The position numbers and the translations under genes are program-made. Below are positions 5,665 to 13,848 of a stretch of 16,636 bases of DNA, piece by piece. Under the pieces are notes generated by a model, which was not told where the DNA came from, ran no database searches, and saw only the letters and a program-made list of their open reading frames with translations. Every line of letters starts with the position of its first letter. Positions within the stretch are counted from its first letter, which is position 1. The DNA comes from PVC group bacterium. GTDB lineage: Bacteria > GCA-001730085 > JADFSZ01. The stretch is taken from assembly GCA_022560555.1 (NCBI GenBank), contig JADFSZ010000013.1, forward strand, positions 1 to 16,636, read 5' to 3'.

Positions 5665-6457
5665 GCTCCTCTTTCCCTTCTAGTTGGTAAACAACACGTT
5701 TAATCTCTGTAGCTTTTCCTGTTTTCTCATCAACTTCAACAGAGATTCCGGAAGCTCGCACATCATGAACGGCTACGTCAAATCGCTCCGGCTGCCTGGA
5801 TAAAAATGTCTTTATCACTTTTTCCTTATCACGTCCAATAACCGAATCATAAGGCCCCGTCATCCCGACATCCGTAATATAGGCCGTTCCCTTTGGCAAA
5901 ATCCGTTCATCCGCTGTCGGCACATGTGTGTGTGTTCCAAACATACAGCTGACTTGGCCGTCTAAATACCACCCCATAGCTATTTTCTCTGACGTGGCTT
6001 CAGTATGAAAATCCACAAAAATAATGTTCGTTTCTTTTTGAAGCTGTTTCACAAGTCTGTCCGCTTTTCGAAACGGACAATCCACCGGATTCATAAAAAC
6101 ACGTCCGATCAGATTGATCACACCCACCGATAGGCCGGTACGGGAGGAGACCACAACATGTCCTTGTCCGTGAGTGTCATCCGGATAATTAGCCGGACGC
6201 AGCAGACACGCCTGTTCGTCCAAATACTCTAAAACATCCCTCTTTTTCCATACGTGATCCCCGGTTGTAATCACGTCAATACCGCAGTCCAAAAGTTCTT
6301 CCGTTAACCTTTTCGTGATTCCGGACCCCGCCGCGGCATTTTCCCCGTTGACAATAACAAAATCGAATCCTTCTCTTTCTATAACGCCTCCAAGAACCAC
6401 TTTAAGAATATCGCGTCCGGGACGGCCAACCACATCACCTAATATTAAAGTTTTCAT
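5657..6457 (-). CDS. ymdB: YmdB-family metallophosphoesterase (TIGR00282)
   Basis: The 266-residue protein is a two-metal phosphodiesterase of the Bacillus YmdB family, which hydrolyses 2',3'-cyclic nucleotides and affects RNA levels and cell fate. Metal-site residues seen are Asp8 (GDVVGR), Glu39-Asn40 (NGEN), Asp67-His68 (TTGDHVW), His151 (VDFHTEATSEK), and His176 and His178 (GTHTHVPTAD). Bacillus YmdB has Asn at position 67 (GNH); here it is Asp (GDH), a change in a metal ligand. The length and the AMGWYLDG and AYITDVGMTGP motifs are typical. It follows rny by 39 bases, a conserved pairing in many bacteria that supports a shared role in RNA metabolism. No strong ribosome site precedes ATG 6457. 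Confidence 0.95.
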   Translation of the reverse strand: MKTLILGDVVGRPGRDILKVVLGGVIEREGFDFVIVNGENAAAGSGITKRLTEELLDCGIDVITTGDHVWKKRDVLEYLDEQACLLRPANYPDDTHGQGHVVVSSRTGLSVGVINLIGRVFMNPVDCPFRKADRLVKQLQKETNIIFVDFHTEATSEKIAMGWYLDGQVSCMFGTHTHVPTADERILPKGTAYITDVGMTGPYDSVIGRDKEKVIKTFLSRQPERFDVAVHDVRASGISVEVDEKTGKATEIKRVVYQLEGKEEHV

Positions 6458-6496
6458 ATCATGAGAGTCCGGATCATAGGTTCATGGTTTTTCGAT

Positions 6497-8065
6497 TTAT
6501 TTGGCATACTCAACAGATCGAGTCTCTCGAATGACCACAACTTTGATTTGTCCGGGATACGCAACTTCCTCCTCAAGTTTTTTGGCAATATTTCGCGCAA
6601 TCAAGGGAGAATCCGGATCTCCGATTTCGTCCGGTTTGACAACAACCCGAATCTCACGGCCGGCCTGAATAGCATGAACCTTTTCGATTCCGCGGAACGA
6701 TTCGGCAATTTGCTCGATTTTGGCCATGCGTTTTATATAGGCTTCCAATGTGTCACGCCTGGCCCCGGGCCGGGCGGCCGACATGGCATCCGCCGCGGCT
6801 ACCAACACCGCCATCAATGTTTCAGGCTCTTCTTCCCCATGATGACTCGCAACCGCGTTGCAAATCTCCGGAATTTCTCCGTATTTACGGCAGAGATTCC
6901 CGCCAATCACGGCGTGGGATCCTTCAACTTCATGATCAACAGCTTTGCCTATATCATGCAGAAACCCGGCACGGCGACACAACTGAATATCAACTCCAAG
7001 CTCACCGGCCATCGTTCCCATAAGATAGGCGATTTCTTTGCTATGTCTCAGAATGTTTTGCCCGTAACTGGTACGATATTTAAGACGTCCCATCAGACGA
7101 ATGAGCTCTGGGTTCATGCCCCGCAGACCCAATTCCAGCGCCGCCTGCTGCCCGTCTTCAACCATCTTTTCTTCGATTTCGTTCCGTGTTTTTTCAACAA
7201 CTTCCTCAATGCGTGCAGGATGTATACGGCCGTCAGATATCAGCTTTTCTAAACTGATCCGGGCGATTTCCCTCCGGACTTTGTTAAACCCGGAAATAAT
7301 CACCGCTTCGGGCGTATCATCAATGATCACATCGATCCCCGTGGCGGATTCAAAAGCACGAATATTCCGGCCCTCCCGGCCGATAATACGGCCCTTCATC
7401 TCATCATTGGGCAAATGCACAACGGAAACAGTCGTCTCTACCACATGCTCCGCGGCGTATTTCTGGATCGCGAGACCGACAATGTTCCTCGCGCGTTTCT
7501 TTGATGTTTCCCGCGTCTCATCTTCGACCTGTTTGACAATAATAGCGGCCTCATGCTTAACATCATCTTCGATCTTTTCCAATAAAAGCTTTTTTGCTTC
7601 CTGTGAACTCACACCGGAAATTCTTTCCAGTTCCCGCTTTTCTTCACTGATCAGGCAATCAATTTCTTTTGATCGCGTATCAATTTTAGTCTCCGCTTCT
7701 TTAACCGTCTTTTCCTTCTCGTCCAAATCATAAATCTTCTTATCAAGATATTCAAGACGCTTATCAAGATTAGTCTCTTTTTGCGCTAAACGTCTCTCGT
7801 ATTCGAGAAGCTCTTGCTTGCGGGTTTTGGTTGATTCATCAAATTCCGCCGTTGCTTTCAATTTCCAATCTTTTAACTCAAATTCAGCTTCTTTGCGCCG
7901 TGAATCAATCTCCTTTTCGGTTTCATCTTTAACACGCGTAATGTAATTTTCTGTATCCTTAATTTTCCGGCTAGTTAGAAATTTTCGCAGATAAAAACCG
8001 ATGAAAAAGAAAATGACGCCACAGACAAGGACCGTTAGGGCAAACCAAAACACAATCTGCTGCAA
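6497..8065 (-). CDS. rny: Ribonuclease Y
   Basis: RNase Y is a membrane-anchored endoribonuclease that starts bulk mRNA decay. The 522-residue length is standard. It has one N-terminal membrane helix (about 3-25), a long coiled coil rich in Lys and Glu (about 30-200), a KH domain with [15 protein letters not shown] (GXXG at 229-232), and an HD domain with His341, HDIGK (His370-Asp371) and ASHHGE. The C-terminus ends [20 protein letters not shown] as in homologues. The start codon is TTG at 8065, placed 7 bases after a strong AAGGGGGTG; no in-frame ATG upstream fits. That ribosome site is the 3' arm of a 15-bp leader hairpin, which may limit translation. ymdB, DUF4186 and MoxR genes follow. 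Confidence 0.98.
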   Translation of the reverse strand: MQQIVFWFALTVLVCGVIFFFIGFYLRKFLTSRKIKDTENYITRVKDETEKEIDSRRKEAEFELKDWKLKATAEFDESTKTRKQELLEYERRLAQKETNLDKRLEYLDKKIYDLDEKEKTVKEAETKIDTRSKEIDCLISEEKRELERISGVSSQEAKKLLLEKIEDDVKHEAAIIVKQVEDETRETSKKRARNIVGLAIQKYAAEHVVETTVSVVHLPNDEMKGRIIGREGRNIRAFESATGIDVIIDDTPEAVIISGFNKVRREIARISLEKLISDGRIHPARIEEVVEKTRNEIEEKMVEDGQQAALELGLRGMNPELIRLMGRLKYRTSYGQNILRHSKEIAYLMGTMAGELGVDIQLCRRAGFLHDIGKAVDHEVEGSHAVIGGNLCRKYGEIPEICNAVASHHGEEEPETLMAVLVAAADAMSAARPGARRDTLEAYIKRMAKIEQIAESFRGIEKVHAIQAGREIRVVVKPDEIGDPDSPLIARNIAKKLEEEVAYPGQIKVVVIRETRSVEYAK

Positions 8066-8072
8066 ATGAATA

Positions 8073-8118
8073 CACCCCCTTCATATCAATCAATCGATCA
8101 TTGGACATAAAGGAGGTG
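8073..8118 (-). promoter_or_regulatory. rny leader hairpin masking the Shine-Dalgarno
   Basis: In the leftward RNA, CACCUCCUUUAUGUC (8118-8104) pairs with GAUAUGAAGGGGGUG (8087-8073) over 15 unbroken base pairs, three of them G-U, around a 16-base loop. The 3' arm contains the whole rny Shine-Dalgarno. On the plus strand the same three positions are mismatches, so the structure suits the minus-strand RNA only. The 5' arm (AUCACCUCCUUU) copies the 3' tail of 16S rRNA. An autoregulatory switch is inferred. Confidence 0.65.
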
Positions 8119-8464
8119 ATAATTTTTTTATCTTCGCTGAAAAGTCTTAAATAAAAAAATAGGTCAACGAATTAAGAACAGTTTTTAGATTCACTCGAAT
8201 TCGGAAATGCACGTCCATATCTTGATTTTGAATATGGTGATCAAATAATTGCCACCTGAGTATTGGGTCATCATGATTTTCACTTGAGTCGCTTTGCATC
8301 ACGTTGATTCAGGGTAAACTTCTTCAAAAACAGGAGTGCATTCGCATTCTAAAACTGTAACTCTATTTCCCACAATATGTTAACAATAGATTTTAACTGA
8401 CTTTTTGTTAGACTTTTGTCCTTGGTTAGTAATCGGTAGTAATAGGCTCTCTTTTAGACATAAA
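8119..8464 (-). other. Gene-free interval between the epimerase gene and rny
   Basis: No convincing open frame or tRNA lies on either strand here. Most of it would be the long 5' leader of rny if the consensus promoter at 8465-8493 serves that gene, or it could hold a small RNA. Near the promoter, minus strand, an 11-codon frame MSKREPITTDY begins at an ATG 4 bases past the -10 box and has no ribosome site. A weak local hairpin CCATAT/ATATGG lies at 8215-8237. The segment is AT-rich and contains the imperfect direct repeat listed separately. Confidence 0.5.
8236..8289 (-). repeat. Imperfect direct repeat, about 28-base period
   Basis: On the minus strand ACTCAAGTG..ATCATGATGACC (8289-8266) is followed by ACTCAGGTGG..TTGATCACC (8261-8236). 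The copies share ACTCARGTG and a TGATSACC-like end. Tandem motifs of this kind occur at IS21-type insertion sequence ends, so this may be a decayed transposon end. No transposase remnant was recognised, so it remains unassigned. Confidence 0.35.
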
Positions 8465-8493
8465 ATTATAAAGCATGTTGCGGCGGATGTCAA
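8465..8493 (-). promoter_or_regulatory. Perfect consensus promoter upstream of the rny leader
   Basis: On the minus strand TTGACA (8488-8493), exactly 17 bases, then TATAAT (8465-8470): both boxes and spacing are the sigma-70 consensus. The -35 box overlaps the last codons and stop of the epimerase gene. Transcription would begin near 8458 and reach the rny start codon after about 390 bases. A promoter this strong may drive rny with a long leader or a small RNA in the gap. Confidence 0.75.
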
Positions 8494-9440
8494 CTACGAC
8501 AATACGGGCTCTTCTGATACCAAAGAATCGTTTTCTTAATCCCTTCTTCCAGACCAACACTTGGCTTGTACCCCAATAATCTCTTGGCCTTACGAATATC
8601 CGCATGGGAGTGCTTCACATCTCCGACTCGCGGGGCAGCATAACGAAAAGAAACATCCGTTTTGATATGCCTCTTGAGAATACGTCCCAATGTGTTTAAA
8701 TCAACACGGCTTCCACAACCAATATTATAGACTTCACCCAGAGCCTTTCGGGGCGCCCGACACGCCTTCAAGTTGGCTAAAACCACATTTTGGACATAGG
8801 TAAAATCACGGCTCTGAAAGCCATCTCCATAAATGGTGGGAGCCTTTCCATCCAACAACGATACAATGAATTTAGGAATCGCGGCCGCGTAAAACGACGC
8901 GGGATCCTGATAAGGGCCGAACACATTAAAATATCTGAGGCCAATAACCGGAACCTTGTATAGGTCATAAAACATTTTCGCGTATTGCTCGTTGTTTAAC
9001 TTTTGAAGAGCATACGGAGATAACGGGCTTGGAATAATCTTTTCGTGTTTGGGCAACACTTTTGTATCCCCATAAACGGCCGATGAGGATGCGTACACAA
9101 CACGTTTAATTCTTGACTCTTTCGCGGCAAAAAAGATATTAAATGTTCCGTTGATGTTCATATCATGACTTTTATCCGGATGCTCACAAGACAACGGAAC
9201 GGACGGCAACGCCGCCAGATGAATACAATAGTCTACACCGCGCATCGCGCGTTTTACCGTCTTCAAATTACGGATATCTCCCTTGATAAATTGGATTTTT
9301 TTACCGCATTCCGAAAGATTTTTCGCGGATCCCGTCAGCAAATTATCCAAAACGACAACGCGATGCTTTTTGGCTACCAACGCGTGAACAACATTTGAGC
9401 CTATAAAACCCGCTCCGCCTGTCACAAGAAATTTTGCCAT
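8490..9440 (-). CDS. NAD-dependent epimerase, WbpP/TviC-like (UDP-GlcNAc or UDP-GlcNAcA 4-epimerase)
   Basis: The 316-residue short-chain dehydrogenase/epimerase opens with the NAD-binding FLVTGGAGFIGSN. It has the catalytic Ser cluster ASSSAVYGD (118-120) and Tyr143-x3-Lys147 (SPYALQK). The segment RYFNVFGPYQDP...YAAAIPKF, then IYGDGFQSRDFTYVQNV, closely resembles the WbpP/TviC group, which interconverts UDP-GlcNAc/GalNAc or their uronates at C4. The preceding gene is a UDP-GlcNAc 6-dehydrogenase (14 bases away), so UDP-GalNAcA is a likely product, as in the Vi antigen and Pseudomonas O-antigen pathways. It is shorter than WbpP by about 25 residues, mostly at the N-terminus. UDP-glucose 4-epimerase activity cannot be excluded. 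It is the last gene of the long operon. Confidence 0.88.
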   Translation of the reverse strand: MAKFLVTGGAGFIGSNVVHALVAKKHRVVVLDNLLTGSAKNLSECGKKIQFIKGDIRNLKTVKRAMRGVDYCIHLAALPSVPLSCEHPDKSHDMNINGTFNIFFAAKESRIKRVVYASSSAVYGDTKVLPKHEKIIPSPLSPYALQKLNNEQYAKMFYDLYKVPVIGLRYFNVFGPYQDPASFYAAAIPKFIVSLLDGKAPTIYGDGFQSRDFTYVQNVVLANLKACRAPRKALGEVYNIGCGSRVDLNTLGRILKRHIKTDVSFRYAAPRVGDVKHSHADIRKAKRLLGYKPSVGLEEGIKKTILWYQKSPYCRS

Positions 9441-9454
9441 ATTGGTATTGTGTC

Positions 9455-10756
9455 CTATATAAGTACTATTTTGCTACTCTTAATGCCTTTCGTGATATAA
9501 CGCGTATCAATCAGCATGGAGCAGTTTTTGACAATGTTTTTGATTTGTTTTTTATAAGCCAAGTGGTCTGTAATCAGCAAAACACAATCCATCGATTTTA
9601 AATTTGCAGGCGTGGGCTTTTTATAAACACCCTGAATATGTCCATCCATTTTGGCATAATAAGGATCATGGATAAAGATTTTTGCTCCTTTGGTATTAAG
9701 AGCGCTAATAATATCAAGGGCCGGGGATTCCCGGATATCATGAACATCTTTTTTATACGCAAGACCCAGTATATAGATCTTCGCGCTTTTGATGGATTTG
9801 CGCCTTTCATTCAGGGCCTCAATGGTTTTTTGAATCACATACTGCGGCATCATGCGATTGATCTGGCTTGCCAGATCAATAAACCTGGCCTCAAAATCAA
9901 ACATACGGGCCTTCCAAGACAAATACAATGGATCAATAGGAATGCAATGACCGCCTAATCCCGGGCCGGGATAAAAGGGCATAAAACCAAAGGGCTTTGT
10001 CGCGGCCGCCTCTATCACTTCCCAGACATTGATATTCATCTTGTCGCACATCATCGCGAGCTCATTGACAAGACCAATATTCACAATGCGAAACGTGTTC
10101 TCAAGGAGCTTTACCATCTCCGCGCTTTGGGTGGATGACACTTGAATCACCTTAGGAATAATATTTTGATAGAGCGCGGCCGCGATTTTCGTAGATAAGG
10201 GGTCAATCCCTCCGACCACTTTAGGGATATCTTTGGTTTTATAATTTTTATTGCCCGGATCAACACGTTCGGGAGAAAAAACCAGTAAAAAATCTTTTTT
10301 CGGAACAAGACCAGCGTCCATCAGCATTTGCGCGATCACTTCGTCCGTCGTCCCCGGATATGTAGTGCTTTCTAAAATGATAAGACGTTTTTTAGCATTT
10401 AAAGATAAGATACTCTCTACGGCCTGAATGATATAAGACACATCCGGCTCTCTCGTCTTTCTTAAAGGGGTCGGAACACAAATAATGACAACATCCGTAT
10501 CATTCAAGGCCGAAGTGTCGCTGAAGGGCATAAATGTCTTTCGCTTTAGGGTGCTTTTGACTTCCGTATCTTTCACATCACCGACATAGGACTTTCCACG
10601 GCAAAGAGAGGACACCTTTTCTTCGTTTAAATCAACGCCCTTGACACGAAACCCTTTTTTGGCAAATTCCAACGCGAGTGGCAGCCCCACATACCCAAGC
10701 CCGATCACGCCGATAACAGCTTTCTTCTTTTTGATTTTTTCCAATAAAAATTTCAT
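9455..10756 (-). CDS. wbpA: UDP-N-acetyl-D-glucosamine 6-dehydrogenase (WbpA type)
   Basis: The 433-residue enzyme oxidises C6 of UDP-GlcNAc twice with NAD+ to give UDP-GlcNAcA. It has the Rossmann motif GVIGLGYVGLPLA (16-28), VPTPL, LESTTYPGTT, the substrate segment FSPERVDPGN, the dimer helix with EMVKLLENTFR, and the catalytic Cys271 in FMPFYPGPGLGGHCIPIDP. This last block is characteristic of the WbpA branch rather than of UDP-glucose dehydrogenase (GGxCFPKD). The C-terminal domain has GLAYKKDVHDIRESPA. The start at ATG 10756 overlaps the stop of the upstream dehydrogenase gene by 4 bases (ATGA), so translation is coupled. It works with the WbpP-like epimerase just downstream. Confidence 0.93.
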   Translation of the reverse strand: MKFLLEKIKKKKAVIGVIGLGYVGLPLALEFAKKGFRVKGVDLNEEKVSSLCRGKSYVGDVKDTEVKSTLKRKTFMPFSDTSALNDTDVVIICVPTPLRKTREPDVSYIIQAVESILSLNAKKRLIILESTTYPGTTDEVIAQMLMDAGLVPKKDFLLVFSPERVDPGNKNYKTKDIPKVVGGIDPLSTKIAAALYQNIIPKVIQVSSTQSAEMVKLLENTFRIVNIGLVNELAMMCDKMNINVWEVIEAAATKPFGFMPFYPGPGLGGHCIPIDPLYLSWKARMFDFEARFIDLASQINRMMPQYVIQKTIEALNERRKSIKSAKIYILGLAYKKDVHDIRESPALDIISALNTKGAKIFIHDPYYAKMDGHIQGVYKKPTPANLKSMDCVLLITDHLAYKKQIKNIVKNCSMLIDTRYITKGIKSSKIVLI

Positions 10757-12075
10757 AGTCTTACCTTCATTTTCTCAAAATTTGTTTTTCGCCCGATACT
10801 GATATATTGTAATTGATGCTCTTCCATTTGAAAAGGCTCATATATATTCCGCCCATCAATCACGAGAGGATTTTTTAATTCCCTCTTTATACGATGTAAA
10901 TCCAAGCCCTTAAATTCCGGCCATTCCGTTAAAATAACAAGAACATCACAATCTCTGGCCGCCTCATACGGGTTGTGAACATAGGTCAAATCCGGAAATA
11001 TTGACCGGGCTTTTTCTATCGCCTCCGGATCATAGGCTTTGATCCTCGCCCCTCGTTTTAACAAAAATTTAATCACATCAATGGAAGGAGCATTTCTCAT
11101 ATCATCTGTGTTCGGCTTATAGGCGAGGCCCCAAATGCCAATTTTTTTCCCATTGAGATCACCGAGAGCATCTTCGATTTTTTTACAAAACATTGTTCGC
11201 TGATTTTTATTGATTTTTTCTACCTCAGAGAGCAGCCCAAAATCATACCCTAAATCCTTCGCGATCCGGCGGAAAGCAGCAACATCTTTCGGGAAACATT
11301 CGCCCCCATAGCCGATTCCAACACCAAAAAACTTTGTCCCGATCCTTGGATCAAATCCCATACCCTGAACCACTTCTTTAACGTCCGCGCCGGACAACTC
11401 GCATATATTTGCCAAAGCATTCGCGAAAGATATCTTCGTCGCTAAAAACGAATTGGATGCGTGTTTAATCATTTCCGCGCTACGGATATCCGTTGTAAAT
11501 ATTTTCTTCTGAAACGGACTATACAAATCCGTTAATATCTTCTTGGCTTTCTCACTTTCAACACCAATAATAATTCGATCCGGATTCAAAAAGTCCTTAA
11601 CGGCGGATCCTTCGCACAAAAACTCCGGGTTGGATGCCACATCAAAAGAACAGGAGGATTTTAAAGATTCTTTAATGGTCTTAAAAACCCATTCGCATGT
11701 TTTAACAGGAACAGTGCTTTTCTCCACAATGACTTTATATCCATTTAGATTTTCGGCTATCTCCCTCGAAACTTTTTCTATATAGGTAAGGTCCGCTCCC
11801 CCATCGGGAAGAGGAGGTGTCTGCACACAGATAAAAACAACCAAACTGTCCTGGATGCTTGTTTTTATGTCTGTCGAAAATTCCAAACGTCCTTCATTCC
11901 TATTCCGTTCGATAAGCTCCTTGAGTCCCGGCTCATAGATCGGCATACCGCCTTGAATGAGTTCGTTGATCTTGCCTTCATCATGATCCACACAAATGAC
12001 ATCATTGCCCATACTGGCCAAACACGTGCCGGTCACTAAGCCAACGTAGCCCGTTCCTATAATGGTGATTTTCAC
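10753..12075 (-). CDS. ugd: UDP-glucose 6-dehydrogenase
   Basis: The 440-residue enzyme converts UDP-glucose to UDP-glucuronate. It has the NAD site IIGTGYVGLVTG (5-16), VQTPPLPDGGADLT, EKSTVPVKT, SNPEFLCEGSAV, NPDRIIIGV, HASNSFLATKISFAN with the catalytic-loop Lys, and Cys260 in GIGYGGECFPKD. The common forms are FLREGSA and GGSCFPKD, so Arg to Cys and Ser to Glu are mild departures. The C-terminal domain has GLAYKPNTDDMRNAPSI. The start codon is GTG 12075, overlapping the gatA stop as GTGA, and the 3' end overlaps the next dehydrogenase by 4 bases. It is thus tied by translation to both a tRNA-charging gene and a sugar-nucleotide gene. Confidence 0.95.
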   Translation of the reverse strand: MKITIIGTGYVGLVTGTCLASMGNDVICVDHDEGKINELIQGGMPIYEPGLKELIERNRNEGRLEFSTDIKTSIQDSLVVFICVQTPPLPDGGADLTYIEKVSREIAENLNGYKVIVEKSTVPVKTCEWVFKTIKESLKSSCSFDVASNPEFLCEGSAVKDFLNPDRIIIGVESEKAKKILTDLYSPFQKKIFTTDIRSAEMIKHASNSFLATKISFANALANICELSGADVKEVVQGMGFDPRIGTKFFGVGIGYGGECFPKDVAAFRRIAKDLGYDFGLLSEVEKINKNQRTMFCKKIEDALGDLNGKKIGIWGLAYKPNTDDMRNAPSIDVIKFLLKRGARIKAYDPEAIEKARSIFPDLTYVHNPYEAARDCDVLVILTEWPEFKGLDLHRIKRELKNPLVIDGRNIYEPFQMEEHQLQYISIGRKTNFEKMKVRL

Positions 12076-13541
12076 GCGGAACTTTCGGTTTCAAATTTTG
12101 GTTTCTGCTTGTGGTGATCGGTGGCCTGTTCATAAGCGTGGGCGGCTTCTAAAACAGCACTTTCTTCAAAAGCCCGGCCTAAAAGCTGTAACCCGACAGG
12201 AAGTCCTGACTTGTCAAAACCACACGGGAGTGAGATCCCGGGTAATCCGGCTAAATTGGCAGAAATCGTAAACACATCAGACAAATACATATTGAGAGGG
12301 TCATCCGTCTTTTCTCCCAAACGAAAGGCCGTTGTCGGAGAAGTCGGCGTTAAGACGAGGTCAACCGCTTCAAACGCCTTGTCAAAATCCTGTTTGATCA
12401 AAGTCCGAGCCTTTTGCGCCTTCAAATAATAAGCATCGTAATACCCTGAACTCAAAGCATAGGTTCCCAAAAGGATTCTTCTCTTCACTTCCGGGCCAAA
12501 CCCTTGACCACGCGTTTCTTTGTACATGTCTTTCAACCCTAATTTTCCGCTCGCCCGATACCCATATTCAACACCGTCATAACGAGCTAAATTTGAACTG
12601 GCTTCCGCCGTTGCGATAATATAGTAGACAGCAATACAGTACTCGGTATGCGGCAATGTGATCTCACTCATATGAGCACCCAGTTTTTCATAAACATCAA
12701 TGGTATCTTTAATGGATTTTTTAACTTCCGGATCTACCCCCTCGATAAAATACTCTTTCGGAACACCGATCTTCACACCTTTTACGCCTTTTTCTATAGC
12801 GTTCGTATACAACGGAGGCTCTTTGTCAACAGAGGTCGCATCCATCGGATCTTTCCCGGAAATAACTTCCAATAATAAAGCCGCGTCACGAACGTTTTTA
12901 CTAAACGGGCCAATCTGGTCCAACGAAGACGCAAACGCGACCAAACCGTACCGCGACACACGGCCATAAGTCGGCTTCATCCCCACCACACCGCAAAAAG
13001 ATGCCGGCTGGCGAATTGATCCTCCTGTATCGGAGCCCAAACCTAAAACGACCTCGTCTCCTGCCACAGCCACGGCGGATCCCCCGGACGATCCTCCGGG
13101 AGCACGAGTGATATCCCAGGGATTTCGACTGGCACCAAACGCGGAATTTTCCGTGGATGATCCCATCGCAAATTCATCAAGATTAGTTTTCCCGATTATG
13201 ATAGCATCCTCGGCCTTCAGCTTCTCGACAACAGTGGCATTATAGGGCGACATATATCCCTCGAGTATTTTCGACGAACACGTTGTCGGCATCCCGATGG
13301 TCATAAGATTATCTTTAATAGCAATCGGAACACCTGCTAATTTCCCAAGCGATTGACCTTTGGCCCTTTTTTGGTCAATCCGTTCGGCCTCTTTAAGAGA
13401 CGCGGCTTCATTGAGCGCGAGAAAAGCTTTGAGATGAGAATCCTTATCACGAATTGTCTGAAAAACATCTTTGATACAGTCAACAGTAGATATTTCTTTG
13501 CTAGTGTATTTTTCCTGCAGACTTTGCACGCTTAATTCCAT
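12072..13541 (-). CDS. gatA: Asp/Glu-tRNA amidotransferase subunit A
   Basis: GatA is the glutaminase of the GatCAB complex, which amidates Glu-tRNA(Gln) (and often Asp-tRNA(Asn)). The 489-residue length is typical. The amidase catalytic triad is visible: Lys76 (VPIAIKDN), Ser151 (APGGSSGGSA) and Ser175 (DTGGSIRQPA). Further family blocks are GKTNLDEFAMGSSTENSAFG, PTYGRVSRYGLVAFASSLDQIG, and LTPTSPTTAF. It follows gatC by 11 bases. The partner gatB, often next, is absent: the following gene is ugd, which overlaps the stop by 4 bases. gatB must be elsewhere if the complex is functional. No glutaminyl-tRNA synthetase is seen in the window. Confidence 0.98.
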   Translation of the reverse strand: MELSVQSLQEKYTSKEISTVDCIKDVFQTIRDKDSHLKAFLALNEAASLKEAERIDQKRAKGQSLGKLAGVPIAIKDNLMTIGMPTTCSSKILEGYMSPYNATVVEKLKAEDAIIIGKTNLDEFAMGSSTENSAFGASRNPWDITRAPGGSSGGSAVAVAGDEVVLGLGSDTGGSIRQPASFCGVVGMKPTYGRVSRYGLVAFASSLDQIGPFSKNVRDAALLLEVISGKDPMDATSVDKEPPLYTNAIEKGVKGVKIGVPKEYFIEGVDPEVKKSIKDTIDVYEKLGAHMSEITLPHTEYCIAVYYIIATAEASSNLARYDGVEYGYRASGKLGLKDMYKETRGQGFGPEVKRRILLGTYALSSGYYDAYYLKAQKARTLIKQDFDKAFEAVDLVLTPTSPTTAFRLGEKTDDPLNMYLSDVFTISANLAGLPGISLPCGFDKSGLPVGLQLLGRAFEESAVLEAAHAYEQATDHHKQKPKFETESSA

Positions 13542-13552
13542 AATAGAAAGGC

Positions 13553-13840
13553 CTATTCGATAACCGGAGGAACCAGAAAAAATCCGTCTTGCTGTTTTGG
13601 CGCTTGATTCAAGACCTGATCACGGTTGACACTCGGTTTAATTTCATCTTTGCGAAAAACATTTTCAAGATCAAGGACATGGTCCATCGGCAACACATTT
13701 GTTGTGTCCAATTCATTCAGTTTTTCAATGTATTTTAGAATGCTTTCGAGCTGACCTAGATACAATGTCTTTTCCTTTTCTGACAATTGGACATGCGCGA
13801 GAGTGGACGTATACTCTATATCTTTTTTAGAGAGAGGCAT
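13553..13840 (-). CDS. gatC: Asp/Glu-tRNA amidotransferase subunit C
   Basis: The 95-residue small subunit wraps around GatA and GatB to hold the amidotransferase together. It shows the family pattern: LSKKDIEYTSTLAHVQLSEKE at the N-terminus, ILKYIEKLNELDTTNVLPMDHVLDLENVFRKD, and the C-terminal QDGFFLVPPVIE. The start at ATG 13840 is preceded by AAGGGA. It follows purS by 8 bases and precedes gatA by 11, placing it inside the same transcript as the purine genes. Confidence 0.96.
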   Translation of the reverse strand: MPLSKKDIEYTSTLAHVQLSEKEKTLYLGQLESILKYIEKLNELDTTNVLPMDHVLDLENVFRKDEIKPSVNRDQVLNQAPKQQDGFFLVPPVIE

Positions 13841-13848
13841 AGGTCCCT

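Noticed and set aside
6461-7733. Long plus-strand open frames opposite rny (6461-7252 and 7101-7733)
   Set aside because: They mirror the codons of rny, have no recognisable domains and no promoter or ribosome site.
8109-8120. Match to the 3' end of 16S rRNA
   Set aside because: Only about 12 bases match and no rRNA sequence adjoins, so this is not an rRNA fragment.
8109-8122. Perfect Shine-Dalgarno-like AAAGGAGGTGAT on the plus strand
   Set aside because: No start codon at suitable spacing opens a real frame; the only GTG gives about 12 codons. It is better explained as the complement of the rny leader hairpin arm.
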